From Cryptomeria japonica (lineage: Eukaryota; Streptophyta; Pinopsida; Cupressales; Cupressaceae): DNA of 64,000 nt. This document shows, one piece after another, positions 34,599-44,836 of this stretch; positions within the stretch are counted from its first letter, which is position 1, and every line of letters starts with the position of its first letter. Location: NCBI RefSeq assembly GCF_030272615.1, contig NC_081414.1, forward strand, positions 782,790,119 to 782,854,118. The letters run 5' to 3'. The notes beneath the pieces were generated by a model. The model saw only the letters and a list, made by a program, of their open reading frames with translations. It did no database searches and was not told the origin of the DNA. Position numbers and translations under genes: made by a program.

Positions 34599-36400
34599 AC
34601 ATACAAGACAGCCCAAAGAAGCAGAGGGTGGGGAAGGAGGTGCAATTAGATACACCCTTATATTCCCCATCCCAATCCCCTCTCCACATTGGAGATGAAC
34701 AAGCAGCAACTGAATACCTCTCTCAGTTGGGTAGCTTGGGGGAGATTGCGTATACATATGATGAAGTGGAAGAAGGGATGCCAGAAGAGCCCATTGAAGC
34801 ACAAATGGACATCACTTCAACTAAACTCAAAGGCCAGGAGTGGGATCCTGAGATAAAGAAGGCCACTAGTGCCTTTCTAGCGGATGATAGTTTTGTCACA
34901 TCTGAAGCATTCGTGCAATTTATCTGGAAACAACATATAGATAATTATAATGCTAGATGTGAAACAAGAAAGGCAGAACAACCTGATAAAGATCCAGCCT
35001 CAGTGGAGGAAGAAATAAAATAGGAGATGATGGAAGAATTCAAAACCATCACTCCTGAATAGGGAAGAGATTTAGTAGCACAAGCTGGAGTGCTCATTCT
35101 ACCAAAATGGAATATTGCTGATGATCTGGTGCTGGATGCAGTGAGAAAAGAAACCAAACCCATGGAAGGGGTTACATTCAGTAAAGACAATGCTACTCTA
35201 GTCATGTGGTCCCTTAAGAGAAATGAGGACAAGAAGGGTAAAGACACCACAGGGACAAGTCACATTGGTGGATTAATGGTCAAGAGAGTAGAGAGTACAG
35301 GGGTAGTAGAGGCTGCTAGCACAATGTTGGAGACTGCCAAATTTAGTGTTGCAGTAGCTGAGAAGGATGCTAAAGAAAAGGAAGCCCTCCAGCTCAAATT
35401 GGAAATAGTCTTGAAGGCTTATGATAGTGCCAAGGAGGAAATAAGAGGCAAGGAGAGTATTATTGCCAAATTGCAGAGCTAGTTAGCAGGACAACGTCCA
35501 CAAGGTGAGTCTTCAACATTAATGATCACCTCTTCTCCTGCAAGACCTCCACCTACTAGCCCCATTATTGAGCTCCCACCATCTCCTGCACCTTCCAGCT
35601 CTCAGATGATAGAGATAACTCCCCAAGAATTGGAGAGTCTTAAGCAAACTCAGGCCTATTATGCAGGGAAGTATGAAGAAAAGATCAAGGCCACAGTCTC
35701 CAGTTTTGCAAACACTATAAATGCTTCACTCCTTCACAATAGTGTAGGAAAAGTCATGGAGATATGGACTGAGTTGAGAAGAGATAAGGCCATCTTGACA
35801 CCCATTTTTGACAGATGGAGGCCTAGGGAGCAGGATTTGGAGTTCATGTGTGTTTCCTGTGATGAAGCAAGGGCCAATCCCATTATAAAGGCTACTTCTG
35901 ATGTTGCTAAAGTTTTAATGCAATTAGCTGCAGATGTAGACAATATGGAAAGGAAGGTCAATTTGTGCAAAAAGGAATACACTGATCAAGTTTTTGAGTT
36001 GCTTCCAGGAATTTTTGCCAATCCAGACCAGCTGAAAGACAAGCAGGTATGGCTCAATGAGATAGATGCTAAGTTGTCAGCAAGGGTCAAAAGAATCATT
36101 GATCTCGATGACACCTCATTCTTTGTTCTAACCATACAGGAAATAGAAAGAATTAAATCACACTACAGTTTTCTTAACTCAGAAGTCAACAAACTGAGGA
36201 ATTCTTGGAAAGGGTTGACTAAAGTTAAAAGTGATGTGATTAATTTTGTATGGCCGACCGAGGAGACGTATAGTGAGTGGGGAGTTAAATATTCCACTCG
36301 AGATCCGGAGTAGTTAGAGAGCGCCCCTGAAGAGCCAGAAGAGGTTGCAACTGAACAACCCGTCCAACAGACTGCTGAAGAAGCTGAAAAGAGCGCATAA
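34599..36400 (+). pseudogene. LTR-borne reading frame, 5' LTR copy, C-terminal part
   Basis: Continues from 26899 in the frame of the copy at 46612. Stops at 35021-35023, 35060-35062 and 36311-36313 are TAG where the other LTR has CAG. The stop at 35480-35482 is shared by both copies. The end at 36398-36400 (TAA) matches 50254-50256. Confidence 0.75.
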
Positions 36401-37328
36401 CTGAAATTGTAACCTCTTCAATTTTTGAAGTAATTGTAACAAACTTTCCTCAAGAGGTCCGAAGCTTTGTGCATCCATATTGTTATAAATGGATACCAGG
36501 ACTAGAGAGAAAGGGATCACAAAAATTTTGTAAGAAAACGCTGCAGAAATATTATCTGAGCTTTTCCAAAGATTAATGGAGAATCAGACTTTTGTAAGAT
36601 CTTTTCAAATGAATATCAATATACAGGTCGTCAGTTTGGAATGAAAGCTTTGTGTCGTCTTCAATCTTGTCCTTGAGTTTATTTACTCTTTTTCATTCAG
36701 AATAGTCTAGGATTTTTCTGTTTGAATGAAATTGTAAGGCAATCTCAGTATGGGTGTTTCTAGCTTTTCTCTTTAGGAGGGAAATTAAACATGCATGACC
36801 ACTCTACCAGTAAATACTTTAGGAGAAGCTTTGAATTTTGAGGGCTGTAGTTTATTTTGAAGTGATTAAATTCTTGTTGATGTTAGGCATCTGCAAGGAT
36901 AAATGGAAACCAAGTTGATGGGAAGTATAGAGATATTTTGTTTCAGGAGTTTTATTTGAGTTTGAGTAACTCTGTAGCCTTGGATAAAGCACTGGTAGTA
37001 ATCGAAGGCTGTTTATTGCATACTTTGTTGATCAAATATGTTGAATTTGAGTATTGTTTCATCCTTTGTTTTCAATTGTTTTTCAAGGTGAATGAATCCA
37101 CTGGTTTCTGGACTGGTTTGCTGTGGATTTGTTGCTTAAGAGTGTGGAGTTAATTCACAGAAGGTATACCCACCTGGGCTCAAAGAAAGGTATGAAGTGT
37201 AGAAGGTCTAACCAAACCTTGTCATATGTTGTCTCTAGAATCCCTTTATCCTTAATGTCTCCTCGGTACTCATTTCAGATTGTATTATTTTAAGGGCATT
37301 GAAGGGAAATCAGATTTTGAGAACAACA
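36401..37328 (+). other. Non-coding LTR end before the PBS (5' copy)
   Basis: About 0.9 kb of T-rich sequence identical in layout to 50257-51184. No gene or clear polyadenylation signal is assigned. The small frame at 36938-37153 is conserved between copies only as part of the LTR. Confidence 0.5.
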
Positions 37329-37332
37329 AAAG

Positions 37333-37351
37333 TGGCGACTCTGCTGGGGAG
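37333..37351 (+). other. Primer binding site of the giant element
   Basis: TGGCGACTCTGCTGGGGAG four bases after the LTR end. This sequence type is a known PBS of plant gypsy elements. It differs from the TGGTGA type of the other gypsy elements here. Confidence 0.85.
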
Positions 37352-37765
37352 AGATATCACAAAAGATATAGATACAGAATCTGTGCCAAGACTTGTGGAA
37401 AGTATTGTTGTGTTGTGAATAAGACTGCTTGCATTTATATTTCCCATAGTTTTGTGGGTGGCGACTTTGTTATTTTTGAACCAGTCCTCGTGAGATATAA
37501 GCTTTCTAAAATAAAGACAAACAAGATGCAAGGAAATAAGCATATAAGATCATTCATGAAGAAACATCCTCGTGAAACCCTGCAAGAAGGTCTGCCAGAG
37601 CAATCATGAAGAGGCCAGAAGAGATCTGTGATGCATGAGCCATCAAATGCTGCATGGGTGCAGAAAAACAACAATACTGGTAAGATGCCTGACTGACCTG
37701 TTTATGCAAAGTCAAATTCGTCTTCAAGAGATTCGGATCAGGATATTTTAGGTTTTCATTCAGGA
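37352..37765 (+). other. Leader of the giant element
   Basis: About 0.4 kb between PBS and the first gag ATG, with no supportable gene. The word GTGGCGACT of the PBS recurs near 37457 (GGGTGGCGACTTTG). Confidence 0.5.
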
Positions 37766-38470
37766 TTGTTTGGAAATATTGATGATATGCCTATTTTAAG
37801 TCGAGATTTATCACATGTTAGTGTTTTTGCAAAAGATAGAACTAGCTCAAATGCAATTAAGCACTCTGTTCCTAGGACAATAGATGGGAACATTAGTTTG
37901 ATTGATATAGATCAAATTAATGCATCGGATTCTGAAGAAAATTATCCCGATGAAGATAAGATGTCTCAAGAAATTGAAGAATTAAATAGAAGAGTTCATC
38001 ATTTAATATCCTTGAGGGCCCAAAAGGAGGCAAATAAAGAAAAGGAAGTTAAAGCCAAAATGATGGAGAAAGATAGGCTTCTTAGACAGATAGCTGATCT
38101 TGAAGTGCTTGCCAAAGACAAAGAAAAGAGTGATCAAGAAGGCCCGGTGATCAGGGAGATCTTAATCCCTAAGATTAGACCACTTCCTAAGTCAGTAGCC
38201 CAACCAAGTAAAGAAGTTCCAAATGATTCCCAGCTCCCTAAAGTTAATTTAGATAAAGGGAAACAGATATGGGTAGATGATGGAGTAGAGTCTAAAACTG
38301 CAGAAGGGATTTCTCATAGGATCCTAGCGCATGAGAGAGAGATGGAAAGGATGAGGAAGGAAAAGGAAGACCTCCATATGAAGTTGGAAAAGGCTGAGTT
38401 AGAAGCTACAAATCAGGAAGTTAAGAGAAAGATTAACTACCTAAAAGCTCCCCCTATTACATTCCCATAA
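37766..38470 (+). CDS. Giant element gag, N-terminal segment
   Basis: An open 234-codon stretch in the frame of the next two segments. Residues about 65-130 are highly charged and probably coiled coil (EEIELNRRVHHLI, KEANKEKEVKAKMMEKDRLL), with a second charged helix near residues 185-225. The TAA at 38468 reads as CAA in the likely ancestor. A TAG follows at 38513 before the next open segment. Long coiled-coil N-termini occur in Tat gag proteins. It is part of a broken polyprotein. Confidence 0.7.
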   Translation: MFGNIDDMPILSRDLSHVSVFAKDRTSSNAIKHSVPRTIDGNISLIDIDQINASDSEENYPDEDKMSQEIEELNRRVHHLISLRAQKEANKEKEVKAKMMEKDRLLRQIADLEVLAKDKEKSDQEGPVIREILIPKIRPLPKSVAQPSKEVPNDSQLPKVNLDKGKQIWVDDGVESKTAEGISHRILAHEREMERMRKEKEDLHMKLEKAELEATNQEVKRKINYLKAPPITFP

Positions 38471-38533
38471 GAAGATCTTAGTAAGCCTAATCCCCAACAA
38501 ATTTTTCTCCCTTAGGTCAATACCCAACCAGCA

Positions 38534-40642
38534 GTGCACACTAACATTATTTCAGTAAGCCACATACCTTCAAATAAGCAGTACACCCAAACATCTCAAT
38601 CCCCAATCCCAAAAGCTAAGATGATTATGGGGAATAATAATACTGTTTCCCCTTTTCAAAGAAGGCCGATTAATCTAGAACAATATAAGCAATTGTTTTT
38701 TGATGGGATCCCAGGATATCCAAATCATGTTCCCACTGAGTTAAGAGACAAACTCCATAAATTTGCCCGAAACAATGCAGTCAGTGCTGAGGAACATCTC
38801 AAATCTTTTGGGGATTTGATAAATGATTATGAGATAGTTGATGAAGATGTGATTATGAAACTATTTGTTCAATCCCTGGTTGATGATGCAAGAGATTGGT
38901 ACAGAGGTCTTCCAGTAGCTAGCATAGGTTCATGGGAGGAGTTCAAAAATTGCTTTCAAGAACAGTATGGTGATAAGACTAATGTGAGTTTCATGCTGAA
39001 TGAGTTCAATAATATTAGAAAATCTGAAAATGAAATAGTCACTGATTTTAATGCTAGGTTCCAAAAGGCTATGCATAGATTATATCAAGTAATGAGGCTA
39101 GATGACAATATGTGCCTTAATACATATTATAATGCATTTGATTCCAAGATGGCTTACATTCTCAGAGATAAAAATCCTCATAACCTGAGGGATGCCTTTA
39201 GAATCGCCATAAATGTTGAAAGTAATAGAAAGGCATCTGGAAAATTGGGAAGGAGGACAGATGGAAGATTATGGCATGAAACCAAACAACAACCTAACAA
39301 AGTTGCCAAGGAAGAGGATAAAATAGAAAAACTGGTTACTGCTATGAAAGATTTGACTGCTAAGGTTAACAAAAATGATAAACCTCATTACAATTGGCAA
39401 GATAGACCTCCTAGGTTACATGATATGCCATACAATACAAATTGGAAGGATGGTAAGCCCCAAGTTGAGAAGCCTAAGATTGCCCAAAGCCAAGATACAT
39501 CAGATCCTTTGAAAGGGAAAACTGTTAATAATATAGAAAATACTCCCTGGTGTATTGCCTGTGATGGACCACATTCTCCTCATCAGTGTGCAGTAGCTCA
39601 AGCTCTGGAAGAATCCATGAGACCAGAAGCAGAGCTTGATATTAATATGTTCGAAACTATCATAGAAAGTGATGAGGAATCTATGCAAAGTGAATGTAGT
39701 GATGTGCTAGATAATGAAAGGTTAGTGCAAGGACAGTTAGCCTTAGGTTGGAATCCTACATTGAATGTGGTAACAATTGAAGATGAAGAAGTTCATCTTA
39801 GGAGGCCTAGTGAAGAAGAGGTTAGAAATCTCACTAAGGCTGCAATCGTCAAAGCTAAACATAATTACAATCTGAGAAGCACCAAGAGAGATACTGATCA
39901 AGGTGAGCCAGGTTCCATGTTTGTAAGAGAGGTCACAAAGAAAGGGGCATCAAGCAGTGTTACTGCTACTGTTAAAGCTAGTCAAGAAAAAGAGGAACAA
40001 GTTAAAGACTTCCCTAGAACCACAGATGCCAAAAATGTTGGTGATGTACAAAAGGTGGAAATAGTAAAAAAGGCCAATCAATTCAAAGTAGAGAAGGTTA
40101 AGGCTAATACTGAACAGTGTAATTATTCCACATTTAATATGGCCCAAGCTTTAACTCAAATGAAGGTCACTGTCCCATTAGTGGAGTTACTAAAGATTAA
40201 GGAAAACAAGGATGCAGCTTTGTCTCTATTCTCTAGTATATCTGATGGTGATTTAGTATTACCCACTGGTTCAGATAAAATCGGGAAGGATCAAGAGTTC
40301 CAAACTCCAGAGGTATATGTTGGAACCACTATCACTCAGGAGCCTTCTCAGGTGGACCCTTTCTATGTTACCCTGCTGGTAAATAACCGGTTAATTAAAA
40401 ACTGCATGATAGATTCAGGAGCAGCTGCTAATGTGATGCCCTATGGTGTCATGAAAGAGTTGGGATTGTCAGTGACTACGGTGTATGGGAAATGTTATGC
40501 CATGGACAATAGAGAAGTACCTGTGATAGGTACAATGAAAGATGTAGAAGTAAAAATAGCTGCATTTCCTGAAGCTACTTACAAAATGGATGTTATTGTC
40601 ACAGATACTAAACCCCACTATGGTATGTTACTTTCTAGGTAG
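38534..40642 (+). CDS. Giant element gag and protease segment
   Basis: 702 open codons. The retrotransposon gag domain spans about residues 55-235 (DARDWYRGLP, WEEFKNCFQEQYGD, FNARFQKAMHRLY). A knuckle-like WCIACDGPHSPHQC lies at about 338-352. A Lys/Glu-rich linker leads to the conserved pre-protease region (LTQMKVTVPLVELL) and the retropepsin with a canonical D627-S-G in MIDSGAAANVMP. The frame stops at 40640 (TAG) four codons before the next segment, within the conserved protease C-terminus (GMLLSR). Same frame throughout, so the stop is a point mutation. It gives particle protein and polyprotein protease. Confidence 0.85.
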   Translation: MHTNIISVSHIPSNKQYTQTSQSPIPKAKMIMGNNNTVSPFQRRPINLEQYKQLFFDGIPGYPNHVPTELRDKLHKFARNNAVSAEEHLKSFGDLINDYEIVDEDVIMKLFVQSLVDDARDWYRGLPVASIGSWEEFKNCFQEQYGDKTNVSFMLNEFNNIRKSENEIVTDFNARFQKAMHRLYQVMRLDDNMCLNTYYNAFDSKMAYILRDKNPHNLRDAFRIAINVESNRKASGKLGRRTDGRLWHETKQQPNKVAKEEDKIEKLVTAMKDLTAKVNKNDKPHYNWQDRPPRLHDMPYNTNWKDGKPQVEKPKIAQSQDTSDPLKGKTVNNIENTPWCIACDGPHSPHQCAVAQALEESMRPEAELDINMFETIIESDEESMQSECSDVLDNERLVQGQLALGWNPTLNVVTIEDEEVHLRRPSEEEVRNLTKAAIVKAKHNYNLRSTKRDTDQGEPGSMFVREVTKKGASSSVTATVKASQEKEEQVKDFPRTTDAKNVGDVQKVEIVKKANQFKVEKVKANTEQCNYSTFNMAQALTQMKVTVPLVELLKIKENKDAALSLFSSISDGDLVLPTGSDKIGKDQEFQTPEVYVGTTITQEPSQVDPFYVTLLVNNRLIKNCMIDSGAAANVMPYGVMKELGLSVTTVYGKCYAMDNREVPVIGTMKDVEVKIAAFPEATYKMDVIVTDTKPHYGMLLSR

Positions 40643-40654
40643 TGGGCTGCAGCA

Positions 40655-42472
40655 GTGGGGGGAAATGTTCAATTGGATTTGTCTTATGCTACTATTCCTG
40701 TTGGTGGCAATAAGGTCAAACTATACAGGGAGCCACGAGCTCCTAAGGTGATTGAAAATGTGGACCCTAGTATGCTTAATTGTATGATTGATGTGGATTT
40801 AGATAACTTCAGAATTCAGCCAGTATCACCCCAGTTGAAGAACACTGACCCAATTGTAGTTGAACTACAAGCACAGCAACATGGATTGTGGCAAATGTAT
40901 TTTGATGGAGCTTGTTCCAAAGAAGGGTCAGGAGCAGGGGTTCTTTTTGTATCCCCATCAGGTATAACCTTTAAATATTCATTCTTATTGGCATTCCAAT
41001 GCACAAATAATACTGCAGAGTATGAAGCTATGTTATTAGGACTTGAGGTTGCAAAAAGGCATGGAATCCAATTATTGAAAGTGATGGGTGATTCAGAGCT
41101 GGTTGTCTCTCAGGTAAGATCTAAGTATGCATCCAAGAATGATAAATTAAAGCAATATAAGCATGCTGTTTGGGATGTTATTGAATATTTTGATGCCTTT
41201 TCTATCAATTGGATAGAGCGAGCAAAAAATACTATGGCTGATTTCCTAGCTAATGTTGCTTTAAAAAACGATGATGCAACACTAACTGGTATCTCCACTG
41301 TGGAAATAAAAGCTAGGCCTGCTATTCCTGATAATGTATATAATTGGCAAGTTTTTGCTGATGATGAAGATATTCTTAGGTTCATCCAATGTGTTGATGA
41401 TTATGATGGACAAAAAATTGATTGTAATGCATTGGTGGAAGTGGTGGATGACAGAGAGACAGTGTTCGGAAATGATATTGTGCAATTGGAAACAAATGAG
41501 ATACCTAAAGGGTTGGTGGAGTTAGAAAGTATGTTTAGTTATAATGACAGTCATTTACACCAGCAATCTACCACTAAGTTAGAAGAATTAGAGGAGGTCA
41601 ACTTGGGGACAGAATCATCCCCCAAGTTGGTATATATTGGAAAGAAGCTACCTCCTCATGTTAGGACTAACCTAATCAGTTTACTGAAAAGGTATAGACA
41701 TGTTTTTGCTTGGTCTTATAAAGACCTAAAGGCGTATAGACAAGATCTTTTTCAGCATGAAGTTCCCTTACTTCCAGATGCTAAGCCTTTTAGACAGAAA
41801 CAGAGACCTATTAACCCCTTGTTAGAAACAAAAATGCAACAAGAGTTGACTAAATTGAGAGAAGGGGGGATTATCAAACCAATCAGACATTCTTCATGGG
41901 TCTCTAATCTGGTCCCAGTAAGAAAGAAAAATGGAGACATCAGATTGTGTGTTGATTTTAGAAATCTTAATGTCGCCTCTTTAAAAGATAATTATTCATC
42001 CCCAAATATGGAAGCAATGCTACAAAGAGTGACAGGATGTGATCTTTTATCCATGATGGATGGTTTCTCAGGATACAATCAAGTGTTAGTAAAGGAGTCA
42101 GAACAGTTCAAAACAGCTTTTACTACCCCATGGGGAACTTATGTGTATGTGAGAATGCCGTTTGGATTGAAAAATGCAGGGGCTACATTTCAAAGAGCTA
42201 TGGATGTGGCTTTTAAGGAATTCATTAACATTATTATGGTGGTTTACCAAGATGATTTAACTTGTTTCTCAAAGAGAGCTGATGATCACTGTGGACATTT
42301 AGAGAAAGTGTTTGATAAGGCTTTGGAATTTGGTGTATCACTGAATCCCAAGAAATGTCACTTTGGGGTCACTGAAGGAAAATTATTGGGACACATAGTT
42401 TCCAAGGAAGGAATAAGAATAGACCCTGAGAGAATTGAAACAATAACAGGGTGTCTGAACCAAAAAATGTGA
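40655..42472 (+). CDS. Giant element second RNase H (upstream) and RT
   Basis: 605 codons in the gag frame. An RNase H fold comes first, at residues 81-200 (MYFDGACSKEGSGAGVLF; TNNTAEYEAMLLGLEVAKRH; VMGDSELVVSQV; NTMADFLANVA) with a complete catalytic set D84, E122, D146, D196. RT follows at residues about 330-600 (GGIIKPIRHSSWVSN, LCVDFRNLN, MMDGFSGYNQV, PFGLKNAGATFQRAM, YQDD at 531-534, PKKCHFGV). The active box is YQDD instead of the usual YVDD or YIDD. A single missing base near 42450 shifts the frame into the next segment. Confidence 0.88.
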   Translation: MGGNVQLDLSYATIPVGGNKVKLYREPRAPKVIENVDPSMLNCMIDVDLDNFRIQPVSPQLKNTDPIVVELQAQQHGLWQMYFDGACSKEGSGAGVLFVSPSGITFKYSFLLAFQCTNNTAEYEAMLLGLEVAKRHGIQLLKVMGDSELVVSQVRSKYASKNDKLKQYKHAVWDVIEYFDAFSINWIERAKNTMADFLANVALKNDDATLTGISTVEIKARPAIPDNVYNWQVFADDEDILRFIQCVDDYDGQKIDCNALVEVVDDRETVFGNDIVQLETNEIPKGLVELESMFSYNDSHLHQQSTTKLEELEEVNLGTESSPKLVYIGKKLPPHVRTNLISLLKRYRHVFAWSYKDLKAYRQDLFQHEVPLLPDAKPFRQKQRPINPLLETKMQQELTKLREGGIIKPIRHSSWVSNLVPVRKKNGDIRLCVDFRNLNVASLKDNYSSPNMEAMLQRVTGCDLLSMMDGFSGYNQVLVKESEQFKTAFTTPWGTYVYVRMPFGLKNAGATFQRAMDVAFKEFINIIMVVYQDDLTCFSKRADDHCGHLEKVFDKALEFGVSLNPKKCHFGVTEGKLLGHIVSKEGIRIDPERIETITGCLNQKM

Positions 42473-43293
42473 AAGGAATTCAGTCCTTTTTAGGCAAAGT
42501 GAATTTTGTCAGGAGATTCATTGCAAACTTTGCTGAGATAGTGAAGCCTATTGTCAAATTGCTCAAGAAGGACGCAAAGTTTCACTGGGATCAGGAAGCC
42601 TCAAAATCTTTTAAAGAGATTAAGAAAGCGATCTAGGAAGCACCAGTGTTGAAGTCCCCGGATTATGGTAAGCCTTTTTCTCTGTTTTCTTTTGCTTCAT
42701 ATCACACAGTGGCTGCAGTGTTATTGCAAAAGGATAATGAGGGATATGAACATCCCATAGCTTTCTATAGCAAATCTTTGCAAGTGGCAGAACTAAAATA
42801 TGAAACTATGGAGAAACAAGCTTATGCCTTGGTTAAAGTTGTTAAAGCCTTTAGGCCATATTTGGTGAATGCAAGTGTCACTGCCTATGTTCCACATGCT
42901 GCAGTTAAAGATATTTTGTCTCAATCTGAGGTTACTGGGAAGAGATGTAGGTGGATTAATATAATTCAAGAGTTCAATTTGGAGATAAAGATCACTAAAT
43001 TGGTGAGAGGGTTAGGTTTGGCCAAGCTCATGACTGAGTCAAATCTCATGAATGTAGAAGTGCACAATGTTGAGGTTGAAGACATTTTGGTTACTAGTAT
43101 TGAGAGGCAACCATGGTACACAGAGATAATCCAAGTATTAAAAGGTAATATGCTGCCAGAAGAAATGACACACAACCAGAAGAGAACTTTGAAGCTCAAG
43201 TCCCAAAAGTATGTCCTCATTCAGGGTGATCTTTTTTGGAGAAAAAGAGATGGGGAGTTACTACTGTGTTTGGATGAATTTCAAGCTAAATAG
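42451..43293 (+). pseudogene. Giant element RT connection and RNase H, degenerate
   Basis: Begins in the shifted frame with SEPKNVKGIQSFLGKVNFVR, the normal RT-to-RNase H linker. A TAG at 42634 (QEAPVL expected) interrupts it. The gypsy RNase H follows (FSLFSFASYHTVAAVLLQ, HPIAFYSKSL, YETMEKQAYALVKVVKAFRPYL), but the first catalytic Asp is replaced, as often in Tat elements that carry a second RNase H. A TAG at 43291 separates it from integrase. Confidence 0.82.
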
Positions 43294-44370
43294 ATGTTGA
43301 ATGAAATGCATGATGGAGTATGTGGAGGACATTACTCTGCTAAGACTACTGCCGGTAAGATAATACGGGCTGGATATTATTGGCCTACCTTGTTTAAAGA
43401 TACTCATGCATATGTTCGGAGATGTGATTCATGTCAGAGATTTTCTTCTAAGCTCAAGTATGAAGGAGCCTTACCATTAAATCCAGTCTCTGTAGAAGCT
43501 CCTTTTGTCCAATGGGGCATTGATTTTATTGGAGAAATTGCTGAGAAGTCAGGAAGGGGCCATGGGTGGATTATAGTGGCTACAGATTATTTTACCAAAT
43601 GGATAGAAGTTATTCCCACAAGAAGAGCTACTAGTAAAATTGTCATTGATTTCCTGATGGATAATATTGTGACTAGATTTGGAACACCTGCAAAATTGGT
43701 AATGGATAATGCTATGTGTTTTAGATCAGAAGAATTTGTAGGCTTTTGCAATAGTCATGGTATACTTATGTCATACTCATCACCTTATCACCCTCAAGGG
43801 AATGCACAAGCAGAATCTAGCAACAAAAGCTTGCTGAATATCATCAAGAAGATCTTAGAAGAAAACAAGAGGTCTTGGGATCAAAAGTTGAAATTAGCTC
43901 TGTGGGCGGATAGAATAACAGTTAAAAAATCCATTGGAATGTCACCATTTGAGCTGGTTTATGGTACCCAAGCTAGATTACCAGTAAATAACCTTCTTCC
44001 AGTGTATAATTTTTTGCAGGAAGAGGACATGGAAATATCTGAACCAATGGAAAGCAGAATGATCCAAATTGTAGAGGTGGAAGAGCTTAGAACCTCTGCT
44101 CATAAGAAAAATCAAAAGCTCCAGCTACAGTCAAAGTATCTTTTTGATAAAAGGACATCGTTAAGGAAGTTTCAAATTGATGACATGGTTCTTCAGTGGA
44201 ATGCAAAAGGGCAAGATAAAGGAAAGCATAAGAAATTTGAATCACTCTGGATTGGCCCTTTTGTAATTTGTGACTTGAATGGTAAGGATTCATATTTTTT
44301 GAAGAATACGAATGATGAGATGCAGGAATTTCCAGTGCATGGACGATTCCTGAAGCACTATTTCTCTTAA
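43294..44370 (+). CDS. Giant element integrase
   Basis: 358 open codons, in frame with the preceding RNase H. The zinc domain has H5, H12 and the C-D-S-C pair near 44-47. The catalytic triad is complete: D77 in WGIDFIG, D138 in VMDNAMCF, E174 in AQAESSNK, with 35 residues between the last two. The C-terminal region shows a GPFVI-type motif and no chromodomain. It would insert the cDNA into the genome and make 5-bp duplications. Placement downstream of RNase H is Ty3/gypsy order. Confidence 0.9.
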   Translation: MLNEMHDGVCGGHYSAKTTAGKIIRAGYYWPTLFKDTHAYVRRCDSCQRFSSKLKYEGALPLNPVSVEAPFVQWGIDFIGEIAEKSGRGHGWIIVATDYFTKWIEVIPTRRATSKIVIDFLMDNIVTRFGTPAKLVMDNAMCFRSEEFVGFCNSHGILMSYSSPYHPQGNAQAESSNKSLLNIIKKILEENKRSWDQKLKLALWADRITVKKSIGMSPFELVYGTQARLPVNNLLPVYNFLQEEDMEISEPMESRMIQIVEVEELRTSAHKKNQKLQLQSKYLFDKRTSLRKFQIDDMVLQWNAKGQDKGKHKKFESLWIGPFVICDLNGKDSYFLKNTNDEMQEFPVHGRFLKHYFS

Positions 44371-44517
44371 AGTCCATGCACAGTAGGTCCTTTGTTTGTA
44401 TATATTTTGTTTTCTTTCCTGTTTTCCTGGTTTTGGTCTGTGTTTTGGTCTGTTTCTCCAAAATTTCTGAGTTTTCTTGTGTTGATCTCACAATCAACCA
44501 TCCCCAGTCAGAGCCGC
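44371..44517 (+). other. Short 3' non-coding region of the giant element
   Basis: Only 147 bases between integrase stop and 3' LTR. T-rich, ending ACCATCCCCAGTCAGAGCCGC. No run of purines is seen next to the LTR. Confidence 0.6.
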
Positions 44518-44836
44518 TGTTATCACTATTTTTAAAATTGGGTTCTTTCCCCATAATTGGCTATGGTTCTTTGAAAATATTCGTAGGGTGTGGCCCCAAA
44601 TGCTTCAGCTTTATTCTAAACCTAGAGGGTTTAAGGTTTTTCTAGGTTTTAGGCTTTATCTTTTGTACTAGGTCCCCTGGTTTCTATTCCATCGTTACTT
44701 TATTTCACTTAAGCCATGGGTCGCGGGGTCGTAAGAAGTGTCCCCCCTTGCTATTTACCTAGGCGGTCATGTTGATTATTTGAAAAAAATTTCGCCTTTT
44801 ATTATTTCCTTCTAAAGTGTCGGCCCAGTAAACACC

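Larger units (their letters stand above)
22963..37328 (+). repeat. 5' LTR of giant element, interrupted
   Basis: Two parts, 22963-26899 and 34599-37328, separated by the element 26900-34593 and a CATTG duplication. Together they align end to end with 44518-51184. The part before 24560 acts as U3 candidate (stem-loop array, G-box-like CACGTGGC and CACGTGTC words). The part after carries the long reading frame. The final 0.9 kb before the PBS (36401-37328) is non-coding. Confidence 0.9.

Noticed and set aside
34403-35023. A 206-codon frame starting in the 26900 LTR and running into the giant LTR frame
   Set aside because: It joins LTR sequence of the nested element to the host frame across the insertion border by chance. 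Only the part after 34599 belongs to the host frame.
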